64,000 nt of DNA. Source: CALZFJ01 sp051878575. Its GTDB lineage: Bacteria > Bacteroidota > Bacteroidia > Bacteroidales > Muribaculaceae. A program made the position numbers and the translations under genes. Location: positions 1-64,000 of the forward strand of contig JBJEKJ010000091.1 of the NCBI GenBank assembly GCA_051878575.1, written 5' to 3'. Of the stretch, positions 44,969 through 54,359 are shown piece after piece (position 1 is the first letter of the stretch; the number at the start of each line of letters is the position of its first letter). Under the pieces are notes generated by a model. That model made no database searches, had not been told where the DNA came from, and saw only the letters and a list, made by a program, of their open reading frames with translations.

Positions 44969-45949
44969 TTACTCAGCTGTAACATTCACCACGAAAGTGG
45001 TTTCGGCCTTGGCCTCGGCGTTTTCGGGATGCGTGGCCACAAGGGTGTAGGTCACAGGCTTCGTGAAGTCGACCTTGGTGACTCCCGACGTCTGCTCCAC
45101 GCCGTCGATAAAGGCTTTCTCATTGCCGGAGTTCATGGTGAACTTAGGAGCCACTGCCGAGAGGTCGCTGCCGGCCGGCACGGTGATGTTCATCTCATAA
45201 TATCCGTAGTCATACTCTGAATAGACTATCGAGGCTGTCTTTCCGAGCACCGAGAAGGTCTTGAAGTTGGCATAGTTCACAGTGTAGAGCTTGTAGTCGG
45301 CCACAGAGCCCTCATTCGACGTCACATTGATGTCGAGCACATTGGCAAGATTGTATTTGCTCGATGAGTTGTACTCATTGCCGTCGATCGACACCACGCT
45401 GGTCGACGACGGGATGTAGAATCTCAGTTTCTGCGAGAGCGACACTTTGGCCGGCCTGCCCTTGTACTGCAATTGGCGCGGCAGTTTAAGCATCCAGTCG
45501 TTGCCACTCAGCCTCTCGGCGAACACCTCGTCGTAGAGCACAGCCGGAGCCGATATGCGCTCAATCTCGGTGACGTCGTCCTTCACGCGGACGTAGGTCG
45601 AGCAGGTGTCGCTAAGCACCACCTTGCCCTCATTGGAGTGGTTGGTGACGAGGCACACCACCTTGTACACGCCCGGAGTGGTGTAGGCGTAGGTGAACAG
45701 GCCCTTGTTCACCACTAATCCGGTGTTGCTCTCCTTGCGCAGCTCGTAGTCATGGCCGGTATCGCCCGTATATATGACCACATTGTCGGCCGTTCCGGTG
45801 AAATGCACCACCATTGACTCATTTATGTTGTAGGAGCCTTGCTCCACACGAATCGATGCCTTAGGCTGCACTGCCTCCTCATCGTCGTTGCACGCCGTGA
45901 ATGCCACGGTGGCAAGGAGCAGGAATATTGTCTTCTTTAATGTTTTCAT
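44969..45949 (-). CDS. PUL surface glycan-binding lipoprotein candidate
   Basis: A 326-residue lipoprotein (lipobox FTACNDDEE, Cys ~20, acidic residues right after the Cys as in surface-exported lipoproteins). Residues ~30-125 look like a PKD/Ig-type domain (VHFTGTADNVVIYTGDTGHDYELR), and the rest resembles DUF5018-type repeats (VLDINVTSNEGSVADYKLYTVNY). It lies directly after susD, the usual place of SusE/SGBP proteins that hold glycan at the surface. The role is inferred from position and architecture. Confidence 0.75.
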   Translation of the reverse strand: MKTLKKTIFLLLATVAFTACNDDEEAVQPKASIRVEQGSYNINESMVVHFTGTADNVVIYTGDTGHDYELRKESNTGLVVNKGLFTYAYTTPGVYKVVCLVTNHSNEGKVVLSDTCSTYVRVKDDVTEIERISAPAVLYDEVFAERLSGNDWMLKLPRQLQYKGRPAKVSLSQKLRFYIPSSTSVVSIDGNEYNSSSKYNLANVLDINVTSNEGSVADYKLYTVNYANFKTFSVLGKTASIVYSEYDYGYYEMNITVPAGSDLSAVAPKFTMNSGNEKAFIDGVEQTSGVTKVDFTKPVTYTLVATHPENAEAKAETTFVVNVTAE

Positions 45950-45975
45950 TGCTGACGAAAAAATTTAAGCGTTGA

Positions 45976-47691
45976 TTAATAACCGGGGTTTTGTGTCACT
46001 ACACCGTTGGAAACGTCGATTTCGGTCTGCGGAATCGGGAATATCTCGTTCACGCCCTCACGGAAGTACATTCCGCGCTGATTCACGGTGTATTTCAGCG
46101 CAAATTCTTGCAGGCACGCCTTGGCACGTCCCTGGCGCACGATATCGAAGAAGCGGTCGAACTCGAAGCAAAGCTCCATGCGGCGCTCTTTCCAGATTTG
46201 GTCGCGGACTACACCGTAGCCACCTCCATTGTAGAGCGTAGAGCCGTTGTTGAGCTTGTTGAGCACCTTCTTGTAGCCGTTGAGCTGCTCGATGGCCTCG
46301 GCTCCGTGTCCACACTCATTGAGACCCTCGGCATACATAAGCACTACCTCAACATAGCGCATATAACGGCGGTTCTTGCTGTTGTCGCCGCCATAGAGCG
46401 AGCGGTCCTTGATCGGAGTGTACCACTTGAGCGACAGGATGGGTATCGGGCCTCCGATTTCGGTGTTCTCGTTGTCGGGGGTGTACTCGTGGTGGCCGAT
46501 AGTGAAGTCGCGGCGAATGTCGGTGCCGAAAATGGCATCGCGAATCTGTGCGGTGCAATATAGCGGCGACGAGGCGCTGAACAGCTCGTCATAGATGTAG
46601 CTTCCTTCATTGGTATCGCCCGATGAGCCATCGGCCGACTCCTGATGCACAATCTCAAATACCGAACCTTTGCAGAATTCACCGGCATTGTAGAATTGGT
46701 TGAGATACCACATCTTGTAGGTATCGGGAGTGCCAAGTTGGTTGTTGTAGGCATCGAGATACTCATAGGAGAACGCTCCCTTGAGCAAGGCAATCTGGAA
46801 GTCGGGGCCCTCGTAGGGGTCGGTGTCGGCACAAAGCTCCTTTGGCTTGAACCACAGGCGTTGGCGCAGTGCCTCCCAGTCCTCGCCATTGTAGCGCTCG
46901 TCGTAGCGCAGCATCTGGCTCATCGACATCGGCGCGCCGTCCACGAAGTAGCGGCCCATCTCCACGAGCTGCTCCCACTTCTCTGAGTGGACTCCGGGAG
47001 TGGCCTGATACATGAGCACCTTCATGAGCAGTCCCACGCATGATCCGGCGCCCGCCTTGCCCGACTCGCTGCCGGAGAACTTGCTGCGGAGCATACATGC
47101 AGCCTCACGGAGGTCTTTCTCAATATAGGCGTAGCATTCCTCCTTCGAGGAGCGCGGAATCACGAGATTGTCCACCGTCTCCACCTCGGGACGTATAGGC
47201 ACGCCGCCGAAAGTCTTCACAAGATTGAAGTAGAAGAGGGCGCGCAGGAACTTGGCTTGCGCCAGAATCTCGCGGATGTCGCGGTAGGTTGCGTAGTTGT
47301 GGTCGGTGATACGCACGCGGTGAGCATTGGCAATCACCTGATTAGCACGATGAATACCCTCATAGTTCACTTCCCAACGCTCCTTGATGAATGTGTTCGA
47401 CGTGTTGAAGCGGAAGTGTGCGAGCTGTCCCTGATGGCTGGCAAGACTTTCATCGCGACCTTTCATGTCGTCGCCGAGCGCATCGCCGAAACGCCATTCC
47501 GAGCTGGTGAACTTGTCGCTCTGGAGCACGTCGTAGGTGGCGTTGAGCGCCGATTGCAGCTTGTACTTAGTGTCGTAGAAATTCTCGTCGGTTGAATAGC
47601 CCAGCACGCCTTTGTCGAGAAAGTCGTTACAGCCGGTGAGGGCAATGGCAGCCACGATTATTGCTTGTATCTTGAAAAAATATCTGTTCAT
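45976..47691 (-). CDS. SusD/RagB-family glycan-binding outer-membrane lipoprotein
   Basis: A 571-residue SusD-like lipoprotein (lipobox ALTGCNDFLDK, Cys ~21; start at 47691 gives the clean signal peptide). Typical features are DFLDKGVLGYSTDENFYDT, the TPR-like helical core (ILAQAKFLRALFYFNLVKTFGGVPI), RRYMRYVEVVLMYAEGLNECG and RMELCFEFDRFFDIVRQG near the end, and IFPIPQTEIDVSNG. SusD proteins form the lid over the SusC barrel and bind oligosaccharide. It starts 21 bp after susC. Confidence 0.95.
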   Translation of the reverse strand: MNRYFFKIQAIIVAAIALTGCNDFLDKGVLGYSTDENFYDTKYKLQSALNATYDVLQSDKFTSSEWRFGDALGDDMKGRDESLASHQGQLAHFRFNTSNTFIKERWEVNYEGIHRANQVIANAHRVRITDHNYATYRDIREILAQAKFLRALFYFNLVKTFGGVPIRPEVETVDNLVIPRSSKEECYAYIEKDLREAACMLRSKFSGSESGKAGAGSCVGLLMKVLMYQATPGVHSEKWEQLVEMGRYFVDGAPMSMSQMLRYDERYNGEDWEALRQRLWFKPKELCADTDPYEGPDFQIALLKGAFSYEYLDAYNNQLGTPDTYKMWYLNQFYNAGEFCKGSVFEIVHQESADGSSGDTNEGSYIYDELFSASSPLYCTAQIRDAIFGTDIRRDFTIGHHEYTPDNENTEIGGPIPILSLKWYTPIKDRSLYGGDNSKNRRYMRYVEVVLMYAEGLNECGHGAEAIEQLNGYKKVLNKLNNGSTLYNGGGYGVVRDQIWKERRMELCFEFDRFFDIVRQGRAKACLQEFALKYTVNQRGMYFREGVNEIFPIPQTEIDVSNGVVTQNPGY

Positions 47692-47712
47692 AGCTATATT
47701 CATGAATGTTTA

Positions 47713-50700
47713 TTAAAGACCAATCTTGAAACCGAATGTGAACGAGCGTGCCTGCGGATAGGTTCCGTGGTCGACACCCATATTGAGGTTGTTGCCCTCG
47801 GTGAGGTAGACCTTGCCGACCTCCGGGTCAAGACCGTTGTAGCCGGTGATTGTCCACAGGTTGTAGGCCGTAACCGACAGAGCAAGGCTCGAAATCTTCC
47901 ACGACGAGATGAGCTTCTTCGGGAAGTTGTAGGTGAGGCGAAGCTCCTTCAGGCGCATATATGAGCCGTCCTGCACGAGGAAGTCGGACGCGCGGAAGTT
48001 GCGTGCCGCGTCGTCGCTGTCGAGGTCGGGCACGGTGGCCTCAGTGTTGAGCGGGAAGAACGCGCGGTTGGGGTCCACTTGTCCCGACCAGTGCTTCTCG
48101 CGAATATCGGCATAGACGTTGCCGGCGGCGCCATTATACAGGTAATAGTCCATTACGTTGAAAATCTCGTTGCCCGTCTGTCCCTGGAAGAAGATATTGA
48201 GGTCGAAATCGCCATAGCTGAACTGCAATGGAATACCGAATACCAAGTCGGGCAGCGGAGAGCCGAGATAAGTGCGGTCCTCGGCGGTTATCTGGCCGTC
48301 GCCGTTGAGATCCTTGAAGCGGAAGTCGCCGGGGCGGGTGGTCTGCTCGCCGTCGCGCTTGCCGAAGTCATATTGGGCACTTGCCTTGATTTCATCGTAA
48401 TTCTGGAAAATTCCGTCGGTCACATAGCCGTAGAAGCTGCCTATCGGGCGGCCCACTTCAGTCTTTGTGACATAGTCGACGATACTCCCCTCGCTCAGGT
48501 AGGCGCCATATATAGGCTCGTTGCCGGTTCCGAGGCTTGTGACCTCATTCTTGATCCACGAGAGATTGAAACCTACGTCGAAGCTGAATTTGCCGAAGCG
48601 GCGCTTGTAGCTCACCGTTCCCTCCACACCATAGTTGCGCACAGAGCCGGCATTGGTCATCGGGTCGCTCGAGAGTCCTGCCGACGGCACGGTGGGCACG
48701 GTCAGGAGCATGTCGGTGGTCTTCTTGTTGAAGTATTCCACGCCCACGGTGAGGCTGTTCTGGAGGAACGAGAGGTCGAGTCCCACATTGAAGGTCTCGG
48801 TCTTCTCCCACTTGATGTCGGGATTGCCGATGGTGAGGGCTATGGAGCCCGGTTGCAATGCGTGGTTACCCATTCCGTAGGGGTAGTTGTAGCCGTTCAC
48901 AAGGTAGGTGTAGCGCGAGAGCTCATCGATACGGTTGTTACCGAGGATACCCCAGCCCACACGCAGCTTACCGAGCGAGAGCCAGCTTTTCGTAGCCTCC
49001 ATGAAGGGCTCCGACGTGAATTTCCATCCCACCGACACCGAGGGGAAGTATCCCCAGCGGTTCTTCTCCGAGAATTTCGAGGAGCCGTCGATACGCATAT
49101 TGGCCTGGAACAGGTAGCGGTCGAGAATATTATAGTTCACACGGCCTATGAAGCCCACTGCCGTCCAACGCGAGTCGAGACCGTAGGTCTTGTCGCCGGT
49201 ATATCCGCTCGAGAGATACCACTGGTCCTCAGCGTTGCTCGGCGTACCCTTCTTGGTCGACTCCTGATAGCTGTATTTGTAGCCCTCGGCAGTCTGACCG
49301 GCAAGTACCGTGACGTTGTTGAAGTCGTTTTTCCAATTGAAAGTCAAGAGGTTGTTGATCTCCCACTTGTTAGTGTGGTTTTTGCGCTTGAACACCGTGG
49401 TGAGGTCGGTCATCGCGAAGTTCTCTTCAAGATTACCTACTTCTCCAAACTGATTATTGGTTGTGGGGGTGGTGTAGAATGATGCTTTGAATTGATATGT
49501 GAAGTATTTAAGGAAATTGGCATTCAAGCTCATGTTCATGTCGAGACGGTGAATGTCGTTGGTGTCGTGATAGCGGTCGATCATCGCCAAAGGGTGGTTC
49601 TCACGCCAGTAGCCGCGGCTATCGTAGGTCATCACCATCGGGTTTTGGTAGAGTGCGCGCTTGAACACGCTTCCCGTGCCTTGCGGCACGCGCACGTCGC
49701 GCTCGTTGGCATACGACATGTTGGCGGTCATATCGAGCCACGACGCGAGCTTCTGGCTCACGTTGACACGGGCGTTGAAGCGCTTGTAGCTCGACTTGTC
49801 GATAATACCTTTCTCGTCGAAGTAGCTTGCGCTCACCATGAATTTCGTCTTCTCGTTGCCGCCCGACACCGATGCGTTATATTGCTGCTTCACGCCCGTG
49901 CGGGTGATGGCGTCCCACCAGTTGCCCGGAGAGTTGTGCAATATTGTGTCGATGGCGTGATACTTTTTTTCATTGAAATAATAGTTTCCGGAGGCATCTT
50001 TGCTGTAATAGAGCATTCCATCGGTCGAATAGTTGCCGATACCGCCCATATAGTCGGTCATCAGCGCATAGTTGGGAGCGTCCATCACATCAATTTTCTT
50101 CCACGGATTGGAGATGCCCACATAGCCGTCGATCGTCACCTTGGTCTTGCCTTGCTCGCCGCTCTTGGTGGTGATGACCACTACTCCATTGGCGGCACGC
50201 GCGCCATACACGGCACTTGAGGCCGCATCCTTGAATATCTCCACATTGGCAATGTCGCCCGGATTGATGTGGTCGATACCGTCGACTATGAATCCATCGA
50301 CTACGTATAGAGGGTCGGAGTCGTTCACCGTGCCCGTACCACGAATCTTGATTGTGGTGTTGCCGCCCGGCGCTCCCGAGTTCTGAATGATGTTGACGCC
50401 CGACGCCTTTCCCTGCATGGCTTGCAGTGCCGATGCCACAGGCACGTCGTTGACATCTTTTCCGGATATCGATGAGATTGAGCCGGTGATATCGCTTTTA
50501 CGCTGCACGCCATAACCGATTACCACAAGCTCGTCGAGGCTTGTAGAGGCGGTGGTCATGGCAATGTTCAGTGTGGTCTTTCCCTCCACCTTCACCTCAA
50601 GCGGCTTGTATCCTACGTATGAGAGCTGAAGCGAGGCTTTCGGAGAGACCTTAATGGTGAAATTTCCGTCGAAATCGGATGCCACGCCATTGGTAGTACC

Positions 50701-50850
50701 CTTTTCCAAAACGGTAACGCCGATGAGCGGCTCTTGGTTCTCTGCATCAACCACAGTACCGCTGACGGTTATTTTCTGCGCATTCAAGGCAAAAAAGAAA
50801 AAAGAGGCAAACAGCAGCATGGCTGTCCTCAGATGTCTGAATTTACTCAT
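47713..50850 (-). CDS. SusC/RagA-family TonB-linked outer-membrane transporter
   Basis: A 1045-residue TonB-dependent transporter. After the signal peptide comes a carboxypeptidase-D-like regulatory domain (~25-105: VSGTVVDAENQEPLIGVTVLEKGT, SYVGYKPLEVKV), a TonB-box/plug region (ELVVIGYGVQRKSDITGSIS, IRGTGTVNDSDPLYVVDGFIVDGID), and the beta-barrel ending in a C-terminal strand. There is no STN domain, so no anti-sigma control is expected, in line with the HTCS in this locus. With SusD it imports the oligosaccharides made at the surface. No -7 element was found close upstream; a strong terminator separates it from the ELWxxDGT gene. Confidence 0.95.
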   Translation of the reverse strand: MSKFRHLRTAMLLFASFFFFALNAQKITVSGTVVDAENQEPLIGVTVLEKGTTNGVASDFDGNFTIKVSPKASLQLSYVGYKPLEVKVEGKTTLNIAMTTASTSLDELVVIGYGVQRKSDITGSISSISGKDVNDVPVASALQAMQGKASGVNIIQNSGAPGGNTTIKIRGTGTVNDSDPLYVVDGFIVDGIDHINPGDIANVEIFKDAASSAVYGARAANGVVVITTKSGEQGKTKVTIDGYVGISNPWKKIDVMDAPNYALMTDYMGGIGNYSTDGMLYYSKDASGNYYFNEKKYHAIDTILHNSPGNWWDAITRTGVKQQYNASVSGGNEKTKFMVSASYFDEKGIIDKSSYKRFNARVNVSQKLASWLDMTANMSYANERDVRVPQGTGSVFKRALYQNPMVMTYDSRGYWRENHPLAMIDRYHDTNDIHRLDMNMSLNANFLKYFTYQFKASFYTTPTTNNQFGEVGNLEENFAMTDLTTVFKRKNHTNKWEINNLLTFNWKNDFNNVTVLAGQTAEGYKYSYQESTKKGTPSNAEDQWYLSSGYTGDKTYGLDSRWTAVGFIGRVNYNILDRYLFQANMRIDGSSKFSEKNRWGYFPSVSVGWKFTSEPFMEATKSWLSLGKLRVGWGILGNNRIDELSRYTYLVNGYNYPYGMGNHALQPGSIALTIGNPDIKWEKTETFNVGLDLSFLQNSLTVGVEYFNKKTTDMLLTVPTVPSAGLSSDPMTNAGSVRNYGVEGTVSYKRRFGKFSFDVGFNLSWIKNEVTSLGTGNEPIYGAYLSEGSIVDYVTKTEVGRPIGSFYGYVTDGIFQNYDEIKASAQYDFGKRDGEQTTRPGDFRFKDLNGDGQITAEDRTYLGSPLPDLVFGIPLQFSYGDFDLNIFFQGQTGNEIFNVMDYYLYNGAAGNVYADIREKHWSGQVDPNRAFFPLNTEATVPDLDSDDAARNFRASDFLVQDGSYMRLKELRLTYNFPKKLISSWKISSLALSVTAYNLWTITGYNGLDPEVGKVYLTEGNNLNMGVDHGTYPQARSFTFGFKIGL

Positions 50851-50925
50851 TTGTAGCATGTTAGTTAAGTTTATGTTTTCACCTTCAGGGCTGCTGTACC
50901 TTGAATGGTGAGCAGTGGTTGTGTG

Positions 50926-50964
50926 GAAAAGAGAAAGAGGCGCGCAACGCTTATCGCGCGCCTC
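50926..50964 (-). terminator. rho-independent terminator of the ELWxxDGT gene
   Basis: On the minus strand GAGGCGCGC (50964-50956) pairs with GCGCGCCTC (50945-50937), followed by the T-rich TTTCTCTTTTCC. It lies 24 bp past the stop codon at 50988 and about 75 bp before the SusC start. Confidence 0.75.
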
Positions 50965-50987
50965 CTATGATGAGTGTGTCGCTATTG

Positions 50988-52832
50988 TTACTTCACGATA
51001 AGGCTTGTTGCATTGCCGCCAACTACCACCTTGTAGTATCCGGCTGCAAGGCCTGCCACGCTGATAGCGTCGCCATTGGCTACCGTCTCAAGTACCAAGC
51101 GGCCGGCGAGGTCGTAAACCTTCACGTCACCTGTTGCGCCCTTAACCTTGAACGACTCTGTCGCAGGATTAGGATAAACCTCTACTGCCACTGCATTGTC
51201 CGATGCGATATCCTCTACGAGGCCGCTTCCGCCCTCACCGAAGTCAATTTCCATATACTTGCTGTCGGGGTTCTTGGCGGGGTCGTATCCCGGCTGACGA
51301 TAGTGGTAGCAATAGAGCTGGTTATTCACTGCCGACGAGTAAAGAAGCTCGCCATTGAGGTTGCGAAGGCCAAACACCTTGTCGCCACCGGCGTCGATGT
51401 TGCTGACGATCTGGGGCACTCCATCCCACTTGTCGAGGCGGATGAGCTTGGTGTTAGTAGCTCCTGTGCCATCGAGGCTACCCTCGTTCCACCAATAGAG
51501 GCTGCCGCCGCACACGAGCATCTCCTTGATCCAGTCGCAACCGGTGCCGGGAGCAAAGTCCATCTGCATCTCCACCTTCTCGCCATCGAACCAGTGGAGC
51601 TCGCCGCCGTGGTGGTTGGGATTGTTGCCATCAAATCCTGTTGCCGCACAGAACATATAGCGACCATCAAACACTACACCATCGTCGGGGAATGAGCTGT
51701 GGTCGACCGATGCTGCTTCACTAAATATATCATAAACCTTATACTCACGAGTCTTGGGATTGATAGCCAATAGCTCGTGGCCTGTTCCCTCCTCGCGACC
51801 GCGGCACATCACGAAGTCGCCGTAAATCTCACCAAAGCTGCTCGGGTCGCAACCATGACCGATTCCGCTCGGACCGGCTCCCGGCATAACGTCGGCAATC
51901 TCGAAAGTTCCCTCCTCTGTTCCGTCGGAGAACCAAACCTCATTGCCATGCTCCATACTCCAAGCACGGAATGTAACGCCCTTGTTCTGATAATTCTGCA
52001 TATAGAGAACGCACGGGCCTACGGTTCCTATTTGAGTTTCACCATCGCTTGCGAACACCGGCTCCTTATTAATTTCTGATACGCGGAATGTGCCTTCCTC
52101 AGTACCGTCGGTCACCCAAAGCTCGTCGCCATAGAAGAACTGGCTCTTGTCGGCGACGTCGGCCTTAAAGAACACCTTGCGGCCTACACGGCACGGCGTC
52201 GGCCAGCGGCTCGCCTCCTCACGTCCGGGGAAGAAGCTCTCCAATTGCTTCACGAGCTTTGTGCCTTCCTCCGTACCGTCGGAAATCCAAAGCCACTGCT
52301 GTGCGCCTGCATCGGAGAATGTCTCGCTTTCCATGTCGGTAGCGAAGAATGTGAAGCGTGTCTCGTCGATTTGGCAGAATCCCTTAGGATCGGCGTCGCC
52401 GAAGGGATGAATTACGGCCACCATGTATGTTCCCTCCTCTGTACCGTCGGAAATCCAAAGCTGCTGTCCGTCCTCTCCGTTGTTGGCCGAGAAGACAACC
52501 TTGTCGTTGAAGCGGGTGAGCCAGCACACGTTGGAAGTCTCGACTCCGGGATTGATATCCTTTACCATTTTTGTTCCTGCCGGAGTACCGTCGGTAACCC
52601 AAAGCTCACCGCCGTGCTCAGCGTCCTTTGCCTCGAAGAATGCCTTGTAGCCCTTCTCGGCCGAGCCGGTGACAGTCAAGGTCTTCTGTCCCCAGAAATG
52701 CTTGTTCTGATCATAGTTGATGGTAACGCCATCGGGCAACAACGGGGTGCTACCGTCGGCAAACTCCACTGCGCTCATTCCCGCACATGTCAGGAATGCT
52801 GCGCCTGCCAATAGTAAATTTCTTTTTCTCAT
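50988..52832 (-). CDS. ELWxxDGT-repeat T9SS-exported protein
   Basis: A 614-residue secreted protein (signal peptide to ~20). It carries five ELWxxDGTxxGT-type repeats (GELWVTDGTPAGT, QQLWISDGTEEGT, QWLWISDGTEEGT, DELWVTDGTEEGT, NEVWFSDGTEEGT) between ~75 and ~325, which mark a propeller-like family common in Bacteroidota. A second repeat-like half follows. The T9SS sorting domain is complete (VEVYPNPATESFKVKG, VYDLAGRLVLE, LAAGYYKVVVGG, SLIVK). Its own promoter (53073) and terminator suggest an independent unit next to the PUL. Function unknown; surface binding is plausible. Confidence 0.82.
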   Translation of the reverse strand: MRKRNLLLAGAAFLTCAGMSAVEFADGSTPLLPDGVTINYDQNKHFWGQKTLTVTGSAEKGYKAFFEAKDAEHGGELWVTDGTPAGTKMVKDINPGVETSNVCWLTRFNDKVVFSANNGEDGQQLWISDGTEEGTYMVAVIHPFGDADPKGFCQIDETRFTFFATDMESETFSDAGAQQWLWISDGTEEGTKLVKQLESFFPGREEASRWPTPCRVGRKVFFKADVADKSQFFYGDELWVTDGTEEGTFRVSEINKEPVFASDGETQIGTVGPCVLYMQNYQNKGVTFRAWSMEHGNEVWFSDGTEEGTFEIADVMPGAGPSGIGHGCDPSSFGEIYGDFVMCRGREEGTGHELLAINPKTREYKVYDIFSEAASVDHSSFPDDGVVFDGRYMFCAATGFDGNNPNHHGGELHWFDGEKVEMQMDFAPGTGCDWIKEMLVCGGSLYWWNEGSLDGTGATNTKLIRLDKWDGVPQIVSNIDAGGDKVFGLRNLNGELLYSSAVNNQLYCYHYRQPGYDPAKNPDSKYMEIDFGEGGSGLVEDIASDNAVAVEVYPNPATESFKVKGATGDVKVYDLAGRLVLETVANGDAISVAGLAAGYYKVVVGGNATSLIVK

Positions 52833-53423
52833 AATACGTAATAGTTTATTAGTACTTTGTTTTTGGTTTGATTATATGTTTGTCGTAAAAAACACATACA
52901 CTTTGCCCGTATCACCCTGCCATGCTCCCGGTGCGGATTCTCCCGTCCGGCTCTTGGCGGCCGACAATATCCCGGCACTGCCTGTGGCAATGGCCGACGT
53001 CTCATTATCTATGAGAATAGAGAGTAGGGAATTGTACATTGTCGCGTAGGTTTATGTCGTTTTTTCTGTTGGCAAAGTTATCTTGAATTGGCGCGACGCT
53101 ATGGGTAAAATTGTTTTTAATATGGGTGATTTTGTCTATCGTGTAGGTAAAAAATGAACATTCGTCGCCACACATTGCTATATACGTATGTTATACAACA
53201 TAAACAGATGACAAAAACGGAAAGCATGCTTCTGCATGACAGTCCAATGAACGATTTGAGCCAATAGTACTCGATACCGACTGGAATGGGACTTGCATAT
53301 TCGCATATACAAAGCAGGCCGTGACTTTAAAAGCCACAGCCGCATACCCACGGAGCTCAGCATCGGCCGCACTCCGTGGGAATATAACGCAAGAATCGGC
53401 CGATACGGCCTCCACGACGCCTT
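52833..53423. other. 591-bp intergenic region
   Basis: It lies between the ELWxxDGT gene and the hydrolase. Apart from the minus-strand promoter element at 53073-53080 nothing is recognised. The short open frames on both strands (around 53178-53502) have no family resemblance and overlap the hydrolase 3' end. Confidence 0.55.
53073..53080 (-). promoter_or_regulatory. promoter -7 element of the ELWxxDGT gene
   Basis: The minus strand reads TAACTTTG, a full TAnnTTTG match. The distance to the ATG at 52832 is about 240 bp, so the mRNA would have a long leader. Confidence 0.5.
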
Positions 53424-54197
53424 CTATCGCTCGCGACGCACGTTCCCGAAAAGCCATTTCATAAAATCGGGCCGGTTGAACGCCGGATTCCAACTTCCGT
53501 GATTACACCCCGGGAACTCCACATACTCCACGCTTGCTCCAATCTCCTTCAGCCTGAGATAAGCCCTTCTCGAAGCCTCCACAGGCACTACATTGTCGGC
53601 ATCGCCATGGTAGATGCTGAAGTGTACGCTGCGTGCCTTGTCGAGCCGCTTCGGATTCACCGAGCCGCATATAGGCACTGCCGCGGCCCACATTCCGGGA
53701 TAACGCTCGGCAAGGTCGTAAACCGCCATTGCGCCCATCGACAGCCCCACGAGATAAATGCGGTTCACGTCGATTTTGCCCTCGCCGATATATTTGTTCA
53801 CGAGTCCGCGCACGAGCTTGACATATTTAGTCGGCTCCTCCCGTATTGGCATCGCATCGGGCTCAAACGAGTCGGGACGCTTGTCGTAGGCCCAATATCC
53901 GTCGTCGGGACACTGTGGGAAAACGACGTAGGCAGGATATTTCTTGCGGTTGACGGGATTGAGAAACATCTGCGCGCCGTGCACGAGCTGCTTCTCATTG
54001 TCGATGCCGCGCTCACCGGCGCCATGCATGAACACCACAAGCGGGAATGTGCCCGACTCGGGTTTCTCGGGCACCAACTCTCGATAGCGCAGCGTGTCGG
54101 CGCCATTCACAAAGACACAGCGCTTGTACGCCTCCTGTGCCACTGCCGGCAAAGCCATGCAAGCCACCACGGCCATCAAAATCAGCAATTTTCTCAT
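53424..54197 (-). CDS. secreted alpha/beta hydrolase (esterase/PHB-depolymerase-like)
   Basis: A 257-residue exported hydrolase (signal peptide to ~21, PAVAQ). The alpha/beta-hydrolase triad is visible: nucleophile Ser in VGLSMGAMA, Asp in YHGDADNVVP, and His in GCNHGSWNPAF; the oxyanion region is FMHGAGERG. The related Bacteroidota proteins are annotated as prolyl oligopeptidase/dienelactone hydrolase-like or feruloyl-esterase-like, so removal of an ester group from a polysaccharide is possible but not shown. The ATG at 54197 is chosen because the promoter element at 54240 overlaps the longer frame's start. Confidence 0.85.
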   Translation of the reverse strand: MRKLLILMAVVACMALPAVAQEAYKRCVFVNGADTLRYRELVPEKPESGTFPLVVFMHGAGERGIDNEKQLVHGAQMFLNPVNRKKYPAYVVFPQCPDDGYWAYDKRPDSFEPDAMPIREEPTKYVKLVRGLVNKYIGEGKIDVNRIYLVGLSMGAMAVYDLAERYPGMWAAAVPICGSVNPKRLDKARSVHFSIYHGDADNVVPVEASRRAYLRLKEIGASVEYVEFPGCNHGSWNPAFNRPDFMKWLFGNVRRER

Positions 54198-54239
54198 AAA
54201 GCAAAAATTTAGGGGCAGCCAAAACGCTCGGCCACCCCA

Positions 54240-54247
54240 CAAAGTTA
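54240..54247 (-). promoter_or_regulatory. promoter -7 element of the hydrolase gene
   Basis: The minus strand reads TAACTTTG, a full TAnnTTTG match, 42 bp before the ATG at 54197. Confidence 0.6.
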
Positions 54248-54359
54248 ATTAATTTATATCAACGAGGTCATTAAATTATAGTTAATTCTGCCTCTAAAAT
54301 ATGTTTTCACCACATTTTGGCAAAAGCCTCCAACGCCCATCTCATATTGGGGAGGGAGG

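Noticed and set aside
53191..53493. 100-codon minus-strand gene after the hydrolase
   Set aside because: It overlaps the hydrolase 3' end in another frame, has no recognisable features, and no promoter or ribosome-binding context.
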